Below, piece by piece: positions 1 through 7,648 of a DNA stretch of 12,465 bases (positions are counted from its first letter, which is position 1; each line of letters begins with the position of its first letter). The notes beneath the pieces are model-generated. The model did no database searches. It was not told the DNA's origin and worked only from the letters and a program-made list of their open reading frames with translations. The translations under genes were made by a program, and so were the position numbers. The DNA lies in the NCBI GenBank assembly GCA_001414345.1, contig LLCB01000693.1, forward strand, positions 1 to 12,465, read 5' to 3'. Source of the DNA: Hymenoscyphus infarciens. Taxonomy: Eukaryota; Ascomycota; Leotiomycetes; Helotiales; Helotiaceae.

Positions 1-85
1 AAAAAATTTAAAATAAAAAAAACTAAATAAAAAAAAAATTAAAAAAAAATTAAAATAAATTATAAAAAAATTTAAAATTAAAAAA
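1..85. other. Extreme A-rich start of window
   Basis: This stretch is almost only A and T, with a single C in the first 60 bases. It aligns roughly with 12325-12385 of copy R (shared TTATAAAA..ATTTAAAATTA..TAACTTATAATCTAGC). The G and C positions are replaced by A, partly as C-to-A, which RIP does not produce. It is therefore either unusually degraded element sequence or low-quality sequence at a contig end. Confidence 0.5.
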
Positions 86-136
86 TAACTTATAATCTAG
101 CTCTTAACTTAGTTTAAAAAATATATTTAAAATAAA

Positions 137-186
137 GTACTTAGAAGAAAAAAAAAAAGTCTAGAGAGAGTGTTTTTTTTTTTAAA
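137..186 (+). repeat. Conserved purine-tract / AGAGAGAGTG / poly-T box, copy L
   Basis: The block reads AGTACTTAGAAG, an A tract, AGTCTAGAGAGAGTG, then a long T run. It recurs nearly unchanged at about 3463-3513 (inverted), 7484-7526 and 12421-12465, although surrounding sequence has diverged. Immediately downstream in all complete copies is a hairpin-like CGATTTAAGCG motif. Its function is unknown. Part of its conservation follows from having few CpA/TpG sites. Confidence 0.75.
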
Positions 187-409
187 GGCGATTTAAGCGG
201 CTTTTTATATATAAACCTTATATAATTTTTATATTCTAGTGGTTTTTAAATTTAGGGCTACTAGCGTATAAATTTAGTAAGTCACGTGACTAAAGTGGGT
301 TACATGGTGGGGCGTGGTTTTTGTACTAGGGTCGCTCTTGCCGAACACGGTATACTATGTACAACTAGCTACGTAACTGCTAAGACCTAGCGCATAGGCT
401 ACCCCTATC

Positions 410-497
410 TTCGACTTCGACTTCGACTTCGACTTCGACTTCGACACTTTAACTTTGATATCTTTAACTTTGATATCGACGACGACGACGACGACGA
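410..497 (+). repeat. TTCGAC hexamer run and CGA triplet run
   Basis: Six consecutive TTCGAC units occupy about 410-445. A mutated stretch of ACTTTGATATCTTT type follows, then CGA triplets at about 477-497. Copy C has the homologous run at 7753-7835 with a different unit arrangement, so repeat number has changed between copies. Confidence 0.8.
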
Positions 498-767
498 TAA
501 CTATCTCTTGTTATTATATTATATTCGTTGCTTAGCCTTGGGCCGCTTATTAGTATTATAATCTAAGTTATATTCGTTGTATTTGCTACCCTGGTTAATT
601 CTATGTCGTTGAACAACATCGGCTAGTATAGGCATATTTTACGGTTAGACTTTTAGTAGAGTGAATTAGAAGTATTAGATTTATTATCTACGTTATCGCT
701 ATCGCTATCAATACGTACTGTTTCTACTCTTACTTCCTAAACTAACATACGTGCCTTATAGTTTCTA

Positions 768-812
768 ACTAACCGACCAACTAACCGACCGACTAACTAA
801 CTAACTAACCGA
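768..812 (+). repeat. Degenerate CCGA/CTAA tetranucleotide array
   Basis: A 4-bp-period array mixes CCGA and CTAA units. The copy C equivalent (8139-8164) is almost pure CCGA. The copy M equivalent (2769-2810, opposite strand) is pure GTTA, which is CTAA on the other strand. The three copies show successive conversion of CpG to TpA. Confidence 0.8.
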
Positions 813-858
813 TTAAACCAATCACATTGAGGCATACATATAGGGATAACGTCATTTA

Positions 859-934
859 GGTCGGTGGAATATTCGGTGGAACATTCGGTAGAATAATCAG
901 TAGAATCGGTGGAATTGGTGGAATTAGTGGAAGC
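859..934 (+). repeat. TCGGTGGAA-like short tandem array
   Basis: This array has 9-12 bp units of the form TCGGTGGAAT, TCAGTAGAAT and TTAGTGGAA. It corresponds to 8213-8272 in copy C and to the inverted TTCTACTAAT array at about 2635-2725 in copy M. It is a conserved component of the element core. Confidence 0.75.
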
Positions 935-1012
935 AGGACTCGGGCATTCGACGAACTAGGGCATGTTGTATAAGAGTAGTGTAGCTACGTAATATACGCT
1001 TAATCACGTGAT

Positions 1013-1403
1013 TTTAGTCTTTTTTAATATATATTCGCTAGTAATAAATAGTTTTTAGTACTAATTTAAGGCTACTCTAATACTAAGTTACTAGTTTAAG
1101 GCAGGTCTAGAATTAAGTTGAACTAGTGTCTAACACTAACTTAACTTACCTAACCTGGTTTATAACCTGGTTCGACTTGCTAAAACGAGTTTAACTCGCT
1201 AAAACGAGTCAGGTTTTACTGCTATAAATCATCTTAAGTCGGTTTCAAAGTATATTAAACCTAGTTCTTGAATTATTTTAAACTGCTTTAATCTAGTTTA
1301 TAAACTAGCTCGAACACGCTTCTAGAATCGGTCTAAATCACCTTAAGTCGGGGTTGAACCGGATTTAACCCCGTCTTAAAACCCTCGCTAGTTGGCAGTA
1401 AAG
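1013..1403 (+). repeat. Right subterminal repeat region and A-type TIR of copy L
   Basis: The region is full of short self-complementary words such as CTGGTTTATAACCTGG and AAAACGAGTTTAACTCGCTAAAACGAGT. The outermost ~30 bases form the A-type TIR (GTCTTAAAACCCTCGC, then GGCAGTAAAG, ending at 1403), followed by TA. It matches, inverted, 2183-2560 of copy M over its whole length. In copy C the equivalent interval carries GAACTAGTTC-type repeats. Such subterminal repeats often bind transposase; that role is inferred here. Confidence 0.65.
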
Positions 1404-1405
1404 TA

Positions 1406-2180
1406 GTTAAAGCTTTACTAAGAATTAATTCCTTAATCTTATATAAAGTAAGATTAGCTTATAAGAGAGACTAAGAAGTAGTAGTTAGAGTATTAAATAG
1501 AATATCCCTAACCTTAGCCTTATTTATAAGTAACTCTTATACTAAGATCTTTTACTTTTCTTAAATAGTAAAGCCTAATTAGCCTACTAAGTCCTTTAAA
1601 AGTAGGGACTTATAAACTCTAGTGCTCTAGTACTACTTATAAATCTTAAAAACGTCTTTACTTCTTATTACCTTATTAATTAGACTATAGAAGTATTCTC
1701 TCTTTACTTTCTAGATCTTCTATCTTAGACTCTTATAAAGAGACTTTAAGACTTATAGGTTTGTCCTACGTCTTTATACTTACCTAGTCTTAATAGCTAC
1801 TATCTAGTACTCCTTATTCTACTAGAGGTGTCTAAATCTATAACTAAGTCCTTACTTAGTACTATAAAGGTATACGCTATATACGCTCTTAGTAATAAAT
1901 CTTACTAAGGCCTCTAGTAAATCAGTGTTTAGTTGCTTTATAAGTTTAAATAGCTATTATATTTTAAGCTTACTTTAAAGAGTTACTTTAAAGGTTTTAG
2001 TATTAAGAGTACTAAGCTTTAAAGACGGGTCCTTTTCTATTAGATTTCCTATATATAAGAGCTAAGTAAGAAGTAGAAGATAATCTAAGCTATATTTAAA
2101 AGAGAGGTCTACCTTAGTAGAGGCTTCTTTTTAGAAGAGGTTACTAGAATAAAAGGTAAAGTTAAGAGTATTACTAAGGT
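1406..2180 (-). pseudogene. Tad1/I-like LINE ORF2 remnant: end of endonuclease and linker before RT
   Basis: Read on the minus strand with TAA/TAG taken as mutated Gln or Trp codons, one frame opens at about 2172 with SNTLNFTF, matching the GNTLDLTF-type strand of LINE AP endonucleases. It reaches SLDYLLLLT at 2065-2091, the SDHLPL catalytic box with His changed to Tyr. The basic linker between endonuclease and RT follows. It includes KREYFYSLI, KSKDVFKIYK (1636-1665) and, in a shifted frame, VQELLINKAKVRDILF (about 1490-1540). The piece stops at 1406 where copy L was inserted, just before the expected RT start, so the RT should lie beyond copy L, left of the window. It is the continuation of the endonuclease half at 3844 and rightward. 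It is dead: many stops, frame shifts and altered catalytic residues. Confidence 0.82.
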
Positions 2181-2561
2181 TACTTTACTACTAACTAGCG
2201 AGGGTTTTAAGACAGAGTTAAATCCGGTTTAACCTCGACTTAAAGTGATTTAGACCGATTCTAGAAGCGTGTTTAAGCTAGTTTATAAACTAGATTAAAG
2301 TAGTTTAAAATAATTTAAGAACTAGGTTTAATATACTTTAAAACTAACTTAAGATAATTTATAGTAGTAAAACCTAACTCGTTTTAGTAAGTTAAACTAG
2401 GTTATAAACCGGGTTAGGTAAGTTAAGTTAGTATTAGATACTAGTTTAACTTAATTCTAGACCTATCTTAAACTAGTAGTAACTTAGTATTAGAGTAGTC
2501 TTAAATTAGTACTAAAAACTATTTATTACTAGTAAATATATATTAAAAAAGACTAAAATCA

Positions 2562-2769
2562 TATAATTAGGCGTATATTATATAGCTATACTACTCTTAT
2601 ATAATATACCCTAGTTTGTCGAATACCTAAGTTCTACTTCTACTAATTCTACTAATTCTACTAATTCTATTGATTATTCTACTAAATGTTTTATTAAATA
2701 TTCTACTAATTATTCTACTAACCTAAATAACGTTATCTATATATATATACTATACTATAATTAGTTAGA

Positions 2770-2809
<40 letters not shown>

Positions 2810-3358
2810 AAACTATAAGGCTTATATATTAGTTTAGAAAATAAGAGTAGAAATAGTATATACTATAAAAGTAATAGCGACAGCGATAGCGATAATAATA
2901 ACATAGATAATAAATTCAATACTTTAGATTTACTAAGTAACTAATTTAGAGCTTCTTATTCGCTCTGCTAAAAGTCCGACTATGAAATATACTTATACTA
3001 GCTAATGTTATTTAATAACGTAGAATTAACTAGAGTAGCGAATATAACGAATATAACCTAGATTATAATACTAATAAGCAGCTCGATACTAATACCGAGT
3101 AAGGAATATAATATAATAGCGATAGATAGTTATCGTTGTCGTCGTTATCGTCGAAGTAAAGTATTAAAGTCAAAGATATCAAAGTTAAAGATATTAAAGT
3201 TAAAGATATTAAAGTCGAAGTCAAAGATAGGAGTAGCCTATATACTAAGTCTTAGCAGTTATATAGGTAGCTAGTTATATATAGCATACTATGTTTAGTA
3301 AGAGCGACTCTAGTATAAAAGCTACGCTCTATTATATAACCTACTTTAGTTACGTAAC
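2562..3358 (-). repeat. Core of copy M
   Basis: This is the inverted equivalent of the 281-1012 and 7626-8343 cores. It includes the TTCTACTAAT array (about 2635-2725), the GTTA array (2769-2810), CGTCGT/TCGTCG triplets near 3135-3152 and mutated TTCGAC units at about 3160-3225. Both boundary palindromes are altered: GTTACGTAAC at 3349-3358 and ATCATATAAT near 2557-2566. Confidence 0.75.
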
Positions 3359-3462
3359 TTACTAAATTTATACGCTAGTAGCTCTAAATTTAAGAACTAC
3401 TAGAATATAAAAATTATATAAGGTTTATATATAAAAAGCCGCTTAAATCGCCTTTAAAAAAA

Positions 3463-3513
3463 AAAAAACACTCTCTCTAGACTTTTTATTTTTTCTTCTA
3501 AGTACTTTATTTT
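3463..3513 (-). repeat. Conserved purine/poly-T box, copy M
   Basis: This is the reverse complement of the box in the other copies: a long A run, CACTCTCTCTAGACTTTT and CTTCTAAGTACTT. It sits beside AAAGCCGCTTAAATCGCCTTT at about 3436-3456, the hairpin-like motif found next to the box in copies L and C. Confidence 0.75.
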
Positions 3514-3570
3514 AGATATATTTTTTAAACTAAGTTAAGAGCTAGATTATAAGTTAGTTTATAATTTTAA

Positions 3571-3740
3571 ATTGTTTTATAAATTAGGTTAAATTACCTT
3601 AAATCGTTTTATTAGCTTAAATTACCTTAAATCGTTTTATAAATCGGTTTCTTACTTTAAATCGTTTTATAAATCAGTTTCTTACTTTAAATCGTTTTAT
3701 AAATCAGCTTAAATTACTTTAAATCGTTTTATAAAACATA
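3571..3740. repeat. About 30-bp subterminal tandem repeat
   Basis: Six ATCGTTTTATAA-containing units start at 3571 (as ATTG), 3603, 3631, 3661, 3691 and 3723, with a period of 28-32 bp. The spacers read AATCGGTTTCTTACTTTAA or AGCTTAAATTACTTTAA. Copy R has only about two of these units between its B end and the box, so the array expanded in copy M or shrank in R. It sits just inside the B-type TIR. Confidence 0.75.
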
Positions 3741-3843
3741 TTAGAGCTACTTTAAGAAATAACTCATATCTTAAACCAGTATTAAACCGGTATTAAGTCT
3801 AAGTTAATACTAGCTTAAAGCCCTAGTAGAGAGTATATAAGTA

Positions 3844-4385
3844 TATGTTTATATCTTAGAAGAGGTAGAAAGTTATAGCCCTCTATCCTTTACCTAGCTA
3901 ATAAGTAGAGAGGCTTATACGCTTTCTTAGCTAAGGAAGTCTAGTTACTAGAGCTAGCTCTTTAAATTTAAGTTTCTAGCTATAAGAGTATTCGTAGTAT
4001 AGATATATTCTAAGTTAAGAACGAGGTTAATAGCCTCCTTAGCGCTCTTAGTACCTAGAGGAGTATTATATACGTTGAGAATATATAGTAGAGAGTCTTA
4101 AAAAAGCGTAATCTTAATATAAATAAGGTCTTAGTAATTAAGTAAGAGTATAATTAGTAATTATTAGCTTAAGAGGATACTTACCTCTTTTTATATAAAA
4201 GTAAGTATTTAAGAGAGGTCTTTATTCTAGTTATAAATAGATAAAAAGTAGATATAGTTTAAATAGTATCTTATAATCTAATAGTTAATCTCTCTTTAAT
4301 AAATATATAGTTCTTATATAAGAACTATATCTACTTACTATTTAGAGTAAGTAAGTTAGAGAGCTAGCTTCTAGTACTTACTAGA
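3844..4385 (-). pseudogene. Tad1/I-like LINE ORF2 remnant: N-terminal half of AP endonuclease
   Basis: Minus-strand reading with TAA/TAG taken as Gln/Trp gives the landmarks of a LINE endonuclease in order. They are DIVLI[stop]E at 4311-4331 (the DI.L.QEP box with catalytic Glu retained), LNVYNTPLG at 4053-4079 (the NVYNAP strand) and LIARNLNLKS at 3957-3986 (GDLNLHH, with GD changed to RN by G-to-A and the second His lost). DRGL[stop]LST then runs up to the copy M boundary. The next residues, an ACA-TAT pair (Thr-Tyr, originally Thr-His), continue in frame at 2180 on the other side of copy M. This is a RIP-killed LINE in Tad1/I-type layout. The clade assignment rests on motif memory, not a search. 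Confidence 0.85.
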
Positions 4386-6046
4386 CTTATATATATTAAT
4401 TTATAAGACTTAAAGATAGTATTATTTAAGAGGTCCTTACTTACTTATAAGAGAGAGAGATTAGAGTAGGCGTTAGAGCTCTTAGATTAAGAGATAGAGT
4501 ATAAGAGTAGAGAGGAGGTAGTGTTTAAGATAGCCTTCTTACTTAGCTAAGAGTCTAAAGGAGGAGAAGAGATAGTAGGACGGTCTATTTCTATATCTAT
4601 AAAGCTATAAGGCGAATTATCCTCTTTTCTTAGTTATTTCTTAGAGTATACTTATTAAATAGATCTTATATTCTCTACTAAAGGCAGAGGTCTAGTAGCT
4701 TTTAGCTAGAGTTAATATATAATATTATCTAAGATATAAAGACTATTATAGTATAAGTATTTTAATCTATATTAAGAATACTTAATATACTAAAGGTAGA
4801 AGTCTTCTAAGTGATTTATATTACTATAGAGGCGACATTATTAGCTTTTATTATAATTCTAAGTATTATACTATTACTAGTACTTTAAGTACTAAATTAT
4901 AGTTGACTTCTTTAGAAAGTACTTAAAGTAGACTCTACTACCTATAATTAAGGTTATGTTTAGAATAGTAGAGAGGCCTCTTACGTCCTCTTCTTTAAAG
5001 AAGGTAATCTAAGTAGTATAGAATAGGTTTTTTAAGAGAGAGCTAGTAGCTATATAAACTCTTATAGAGTTAGCTCTAATTCGTTCTTTAATTACTAATA
5101 CTACTACTTTAAGAGTAGTAAGAGCTAGAGTTAATTAAATTACTCTTATTTAAGTAATCTAAAGAGATTCTACCTTCTAAAAAATACCTAAGATATAGAA
5201 AGCTATCTAGTCTTATAGAAGCTCTATTCTAGTAGTACTAAAAAGAGTTTATATACTAGCTTTCTTTACTAGAAGAGATTATAGAGCTTCTTTGTCTTTA
5301 GAGACGATAGTAAAGCTAGAATTAACTAAGAGTACCTTATATACTAGGTCTTTATATCTAATTCCTAAGTTATAAAGTACTAAGAAGATAGTATAGGTAG
5401 AGTAGACTCTATTTAAAGAGTTAAGTAGAATTTAGATAAAGAGCCTAGGTCTCTTATTCTTATTCTTCTAAATAGAAGAGAGAGAGCAAAGTAGAGTTAT
5501 TATTATTATTATTATCTTCTTTAAAGACTTAGTAGTTTAAGGCATCTTTTTAAGTACTAAGGTATTCTTAGTAGTTTATATATAAGAAATTTTTCTCATA
5601 GTATTTAAAAAGGAGAGAAGAGTTAGAGAGAGCGTAGTAGCGTCTCTATACTCTAAGTAAGTGCTATAGGCTAAAGGAAGAGGAGATAAGGTCTTCTTAA
5701 TATATACTTTATAGTAAGAGAGGCTAAGATTAGTAACCTAGGTATAGAAGGTTTAAAGAAGAGGTAAGAGATCTAAGAGAGTACTATTAAGAATAATATT
5801 TAAATAGTAGTCTATAGCTTCTCTAATACCTCTAAAGAAAGTTTAAGCTATAATACCTTATTTAAGAGACTTAGAAGTCTTAGAGATAAAGCGTTATTAA
5901 ATAGCTATAATAAGAGGAATTAGGTAAACCTCTCTCTTCTTTATATCTCTTTCTAAAGATATAGATAAGAATAGAGAGCCTCTTAGAAGAGACTCTATAA
6001 AAGGAATTTCGCTTCTTAATTAAGTATAAGTGAGATTAGGTGTTTT
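4386..6046 (-). pseudogene. Probable LINE ORF1 (gag-like) and 5' sequence, degraded
   Basis: This segment lies directly upstream (minus strand) of the LINE endonuclease, where ORF1 and the 5' UTR of a two-ORF LINE would be. It shares the base composition of the endonuclease parts, with many CT/AG-rich words left after CpA loss. I could not trace a firm CCHC zinc knuckle or a single continuous frame, so the assignment rests mainly on position. A (TAT)n microsatellite lies at 5498-5515. The 5' end is uncertain; composition changes near 6020-6075, which I take as the likely limit. Confidence 0.4.
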
Positions 6047-6065
6047 AGACTAAAAAATTTAGTCT
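6047..6065. repeat. Short perfect inverted repeat near LINE 5' limit
   Basis: AGACTAAA, a 3-base centre, then TTTAGTCT form a perfect 8-bp inverted repeat. It falls in a short less-mutated stretch (TGAGATTAGGTGTTTTAGAC ... CTCTGAAAAAAGG) at the apparent junction of the LINE with the unknown sequence to its right. Its significance is unclear. Confidence 0.4.
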
Positions 6066-6819
6066 CTGAAAAAAGGTATATCCTGTATTATTAGATGTTT
6101 ATATAGAATCTTTAAAATTATTTTAATAAGAGTATTAAATAATATAACTCTCTTTTTAAGCTCTATAGTATTAATTAACTATATTTTTTAACTTATTATC
6201 TAAGTAAGAGTAAATTAGTAAACTATATTTAGAAAGTCTTTTACTAATCTTTAAGAGTTAAATTTTTTTAACTTAGTTATAGTAGTATTTCTAGTTAAAG
6301 AACTAATAATTAAGATTTATAAACTCTAATTTAGTTTAAGTAAGCGTATTCTAGTATTCTATTTATATTTTTTTAATCTTAGTACTAGATTATTCTTATA
6401 CTTTTAAAATAGGTTTTAAGAAGTAAATTTCCTAGTAGATCTAAGTAAGAATTAGACTTTTAAGAGTATAAACTTCTCTATAGTACTCTCTATCTAGAAG
6501 CTATCTTTATAAATCTTACTTTATATAATATAAAGCTTATTAATTTTAAAAGTATACTTTTTAATATTATTTCTAAAGTCTTCTTTAATATTATTAACTA
6601 TTACTAAGACTAGTTATTCTCTTCTTATATATTAAGCTATAAAGAGTATATTCTAAGCTTTATTTACTATAAGCTATAATTCTTTCGATCTTATATTCTT
6701 ATGAATTATAGCTTATTTAATTATAGAATAAAGTCTTTTAAGCTCGTTAGCGTTCTTAGTATTAAGACTATTTAGATTAAAGTATTTTTAAACTCTTTTT
6801 AGAAGATATATAAAAGAAG
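6066..6819. other. AT-rich RIP-mutated sequence, origin unknown, left flank of copy C
   Basis: No element could be named here. On the minus strand, with TAA/TAG read as Gln, a fairly long frame runs at about 6430-6755 and includes YIRRE, VIVNNIKEDFRNN and KYTFKINKLYI. This suggests a former coding region, but I do not recognise the family. The sequence stops at TA 6820-6821 where copy C begins. It may resume at 8856 on the far side of copy C. Confidence 0.4.
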
Positions 6820-6821
6820 TA

Positions 6822-6974
6822 CGTATATGCCTACTCGCTTTTACTCAAAACTAGTTCAAATCGGTATTGAATCGATTTCAATAGCTTAAGTAAGAGTCGA
6901 CATAGTATCTGATCTTATTCAGAGAGGTTCCAAGGTTCTGATCCTTTTCAGAAAGGTTCAGATTATATTCAGAG
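6822..6974 (+). repeat. B-type TIR and GGTTC-rich left subterminal region of copy C
   Basis: After the TIR come AGTTCAAATCGG, TTGAATCGATTTCAATAG and several diverged units of the form TTCAGAGAGGTTC (about 6918-6980). These lead into the 101-bp array and share its GGTTCC.AGGTTC vocabulary. They look like older, diverged members of the same repeat. Confidence 0.55.
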
Positions 6975-7367
6975 AGGTTCCGAGGTTCGGAACCTATTCG
7001 GAGTGGTTCCGAACCTCTTCCGAATCGTTGAATTAATCAGAGCTATAGCTAGCTATAGTTTAGAAAGGTTCTAATAGGTTCCGAGGTTCGGAACCTATTC
7101 GGAGTGGTTCCGAACCTCTTCCGAATCGTTGAATTAATCAGAGCTATAGCTAGCTATAGTTTAGAAAGGTTCTAATAGGTTCCGAGGTTCGGAACCTATT
7201 CGGAGTGGTTCCGAACCTCTTCCGAATCGTTGAATTAATCAGAGCTATAGCTAGCTATAGTTTAGAAAGGTTCTAATAGGTTCCGAGGTTCGGAACCTAT
7301 TCGGAGTGGTTCCGAACCTCTTCCGAATCGTTGAATTAATCAGAGCTATAGCTAGCTATAGTTTAGA
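6975..7367 (+). repeat. 101-bp tandem repeat, about 3.9 units, identical
   Basis: Units start at 6975, 7076, 7177 and 7278 with a constant 101-bp step and no differences that I can see; the last unit is cut at 7367. Each unit contains GAGGTTCGGAAC (6982-6993 in unit 1), a 12-base spacer, and its exact reverse complement GTTCCGAACCTC (7006-7017). Each also carries the 16-bp palindrome CTATAGCTAGCTATAG (7043-7058). The identity implies recent expansion or homogenisation. A mutated tail of the same motif continues to about 7400. Confidence 0.95.
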
Positions 7368-7483
7368 GAGGCTCGGAGTAGTTCCGAGTAGTTCTAGGTA
7401 GCTTATACTATTCTATTATAATTAATACTAGCTTTAGTATATACTAGCTATATATTAGTAGTATAATAACACCTAAAAAGTAC
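7368..7483 (+). other. AT-rich spacer between tandem array and conserved box in copy C
   Basis: After diverged GAGGCTCGGAGTAGTTCCGAGTAG units, the sequence turns AT-rich and TpA-rich (about 7400-7475), resembling RIP-mutated DNA inside the otherwise lightly mutated copy C. No feature beyond the repeat remnants was seen. Confidence 0.5.
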
Positions 7484-7550
7484 TTAGAAGAAAAAATAAA
7501 AAGTCTAGAGAGAGTGTTTTTTTTTTCAAAGTCGATTTAAGCGACTTTTT
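7484..7550 (+). repeat. Conserved purine/poly-T box and hairpin, copy C
   Basis: AGTACTTAGAAG, an A tract, AGTCTAGAGAGAGTG and a T run are followed by AAAGTCG-ATTTAAG-CGACTTT, a perfect 7-bp stem with a 7-base loop (about 7528-7548), ending in five Ts. In copies L and M the stem carries a central mismatch. A hairpin followed by a T run resembles a terminator-like structure, but no transcript is known and the idea is speculative. Confidence 0.7.
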
Positions 7551-7627
7551 ACATATTAACTTTAATTAGTAAGTATATATTAATAATCCTTATATTTAGG
7601 GCTACTAGCGTATAAGTTTTATTATGT

Positions 7628-7633
7628 CACGTG
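7628..7633. promoter_or_regulatory. CACGTG palindrome, left core border
   Basis: It lies within the 10-bp palindrome GTCACGTGAC. It is retained in copy L (283-288) and converted to TACGTA in copy M. It matches the E-box core bound by bHLH proteins such as Cbf1/Pho4, a motif-level observation only. Confidence 0.35.
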
Positions 7634-7648
7634 ACTAAAGTGGGTCAC

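Larger units (their letters stand above)
281..1012 (+). repeat. CACGTG-bounded core of copy L
   Basis: The core begins with GTCACGTGAC at 281-290 and ends with AATCACGTGATT at about 1002-1013. Between them lie, in order, a (TTCGAC)n run, a CGA trinucleotide run, a degenerate CCGA/CTAA tetranucleotide array, a CCAAT motif (818-822), TAACGTCA (847-854, a one-base change from the TGACGTCA seen in copy C) and a TCGGTGGAA-like array. The same order occurs in copies C and M. No open frame runs through it. It is non-coding by appearance and may be captured regulatory DNA, which is inference. Confidence 0.75.
1..1403 (+). mobile_element. Copy L of a TA-flanked TIR transposon (5' part outside window)
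   Basis: This is the right-hand part of a non-coding DNA transposon in the same orientation as copy C. It contains the conserved purine/poly-T box (about 137-186), the CACGTG-bounded core (281-1012) and a right subterminal region (1013-1403). It ends in the A-type TIR, whose outer tip reads inward as CTTTACTGCCAACTAGCG, next to a TA at 1404-1405. The same order of blocks is found inverted in copy M and, longer, in copy C. The opposite (B-type) end should lie left of the window. RIP damage is intermediate: many C-to-T and G-to-A changes relative to copy C, but CACGTG and several CpA sites survive. No coding frame was recognised. The missing left end and the lack of a transposase suggest a non-autonomous element. 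I am confident that it is a dispersed repeat and fairly confident of the right boundary. Confidence 0.8.
2183..3841 (-). mobile_element. Copy M of the TIR transposon, complete, inverted, heavily RIP-mutated
   Basis: This is a complete element of about 1.66 kb flanked by TA on both sides (2181-2182 and 3842-3843). The left end is the A-type TIR (CTTTACTACTAACTAGCG). The right end read inward is the B-type TIR (CTTATATACTCTCTACTAGG). The internal order is the mirror image of copies L, C and R. It interrupts the endonuclease of a LINE. Removing the element and one TA rejoins the two LINE parts in one frame, which supports these exact boundaries and a TA target duplication, as in the Tc1/mariner/pogo superfamily. 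RIP is heaviest here: CACGTG has become TACGTA (3351-3356) and the CCGA array has become CTAA. No coding capacity is visible. Confidence 0.85.

Noticed and set aside
2750..2812. GTTA tandem array as a telomere-like repeat
   Set aside because: It is a 4-bp repeat aligned with the CCGA array of copy C, so it is RIP-converted CCGA, not telomeric TTAGGG.
3548..3841. Read 3548-3841 and 12205-12380 as LTRs of one large retroelement spanning the middle of the window
   Set aside because: They are in inverted, not direct, orientation, and each has a TA-flanked TIR continuing into the rest of a TIR element.
4600..4780. Possible CCHC zinc knuckles of LINE ORF1 on the minus strand
   Set aside because: Tyr codons that could be mutated Cys/His occur here, but no frame gives the C-x2-C-x4-H-x4-C spacing.
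6854..6862. GTTCAAATC, a match to a Pol III B-box, suggesting a tRNA-derived SINE
   Set aside because: It is a nine-base match with no A box at a suitable distance and no tRNA-like folding; the region is full of similar GTTC words.
7420..7480. AT-rich patch in copy C as a replication origin or promoter
   Set aside because: It shows only the TpA-rich composition common to the whole window and no distinguishing motif.
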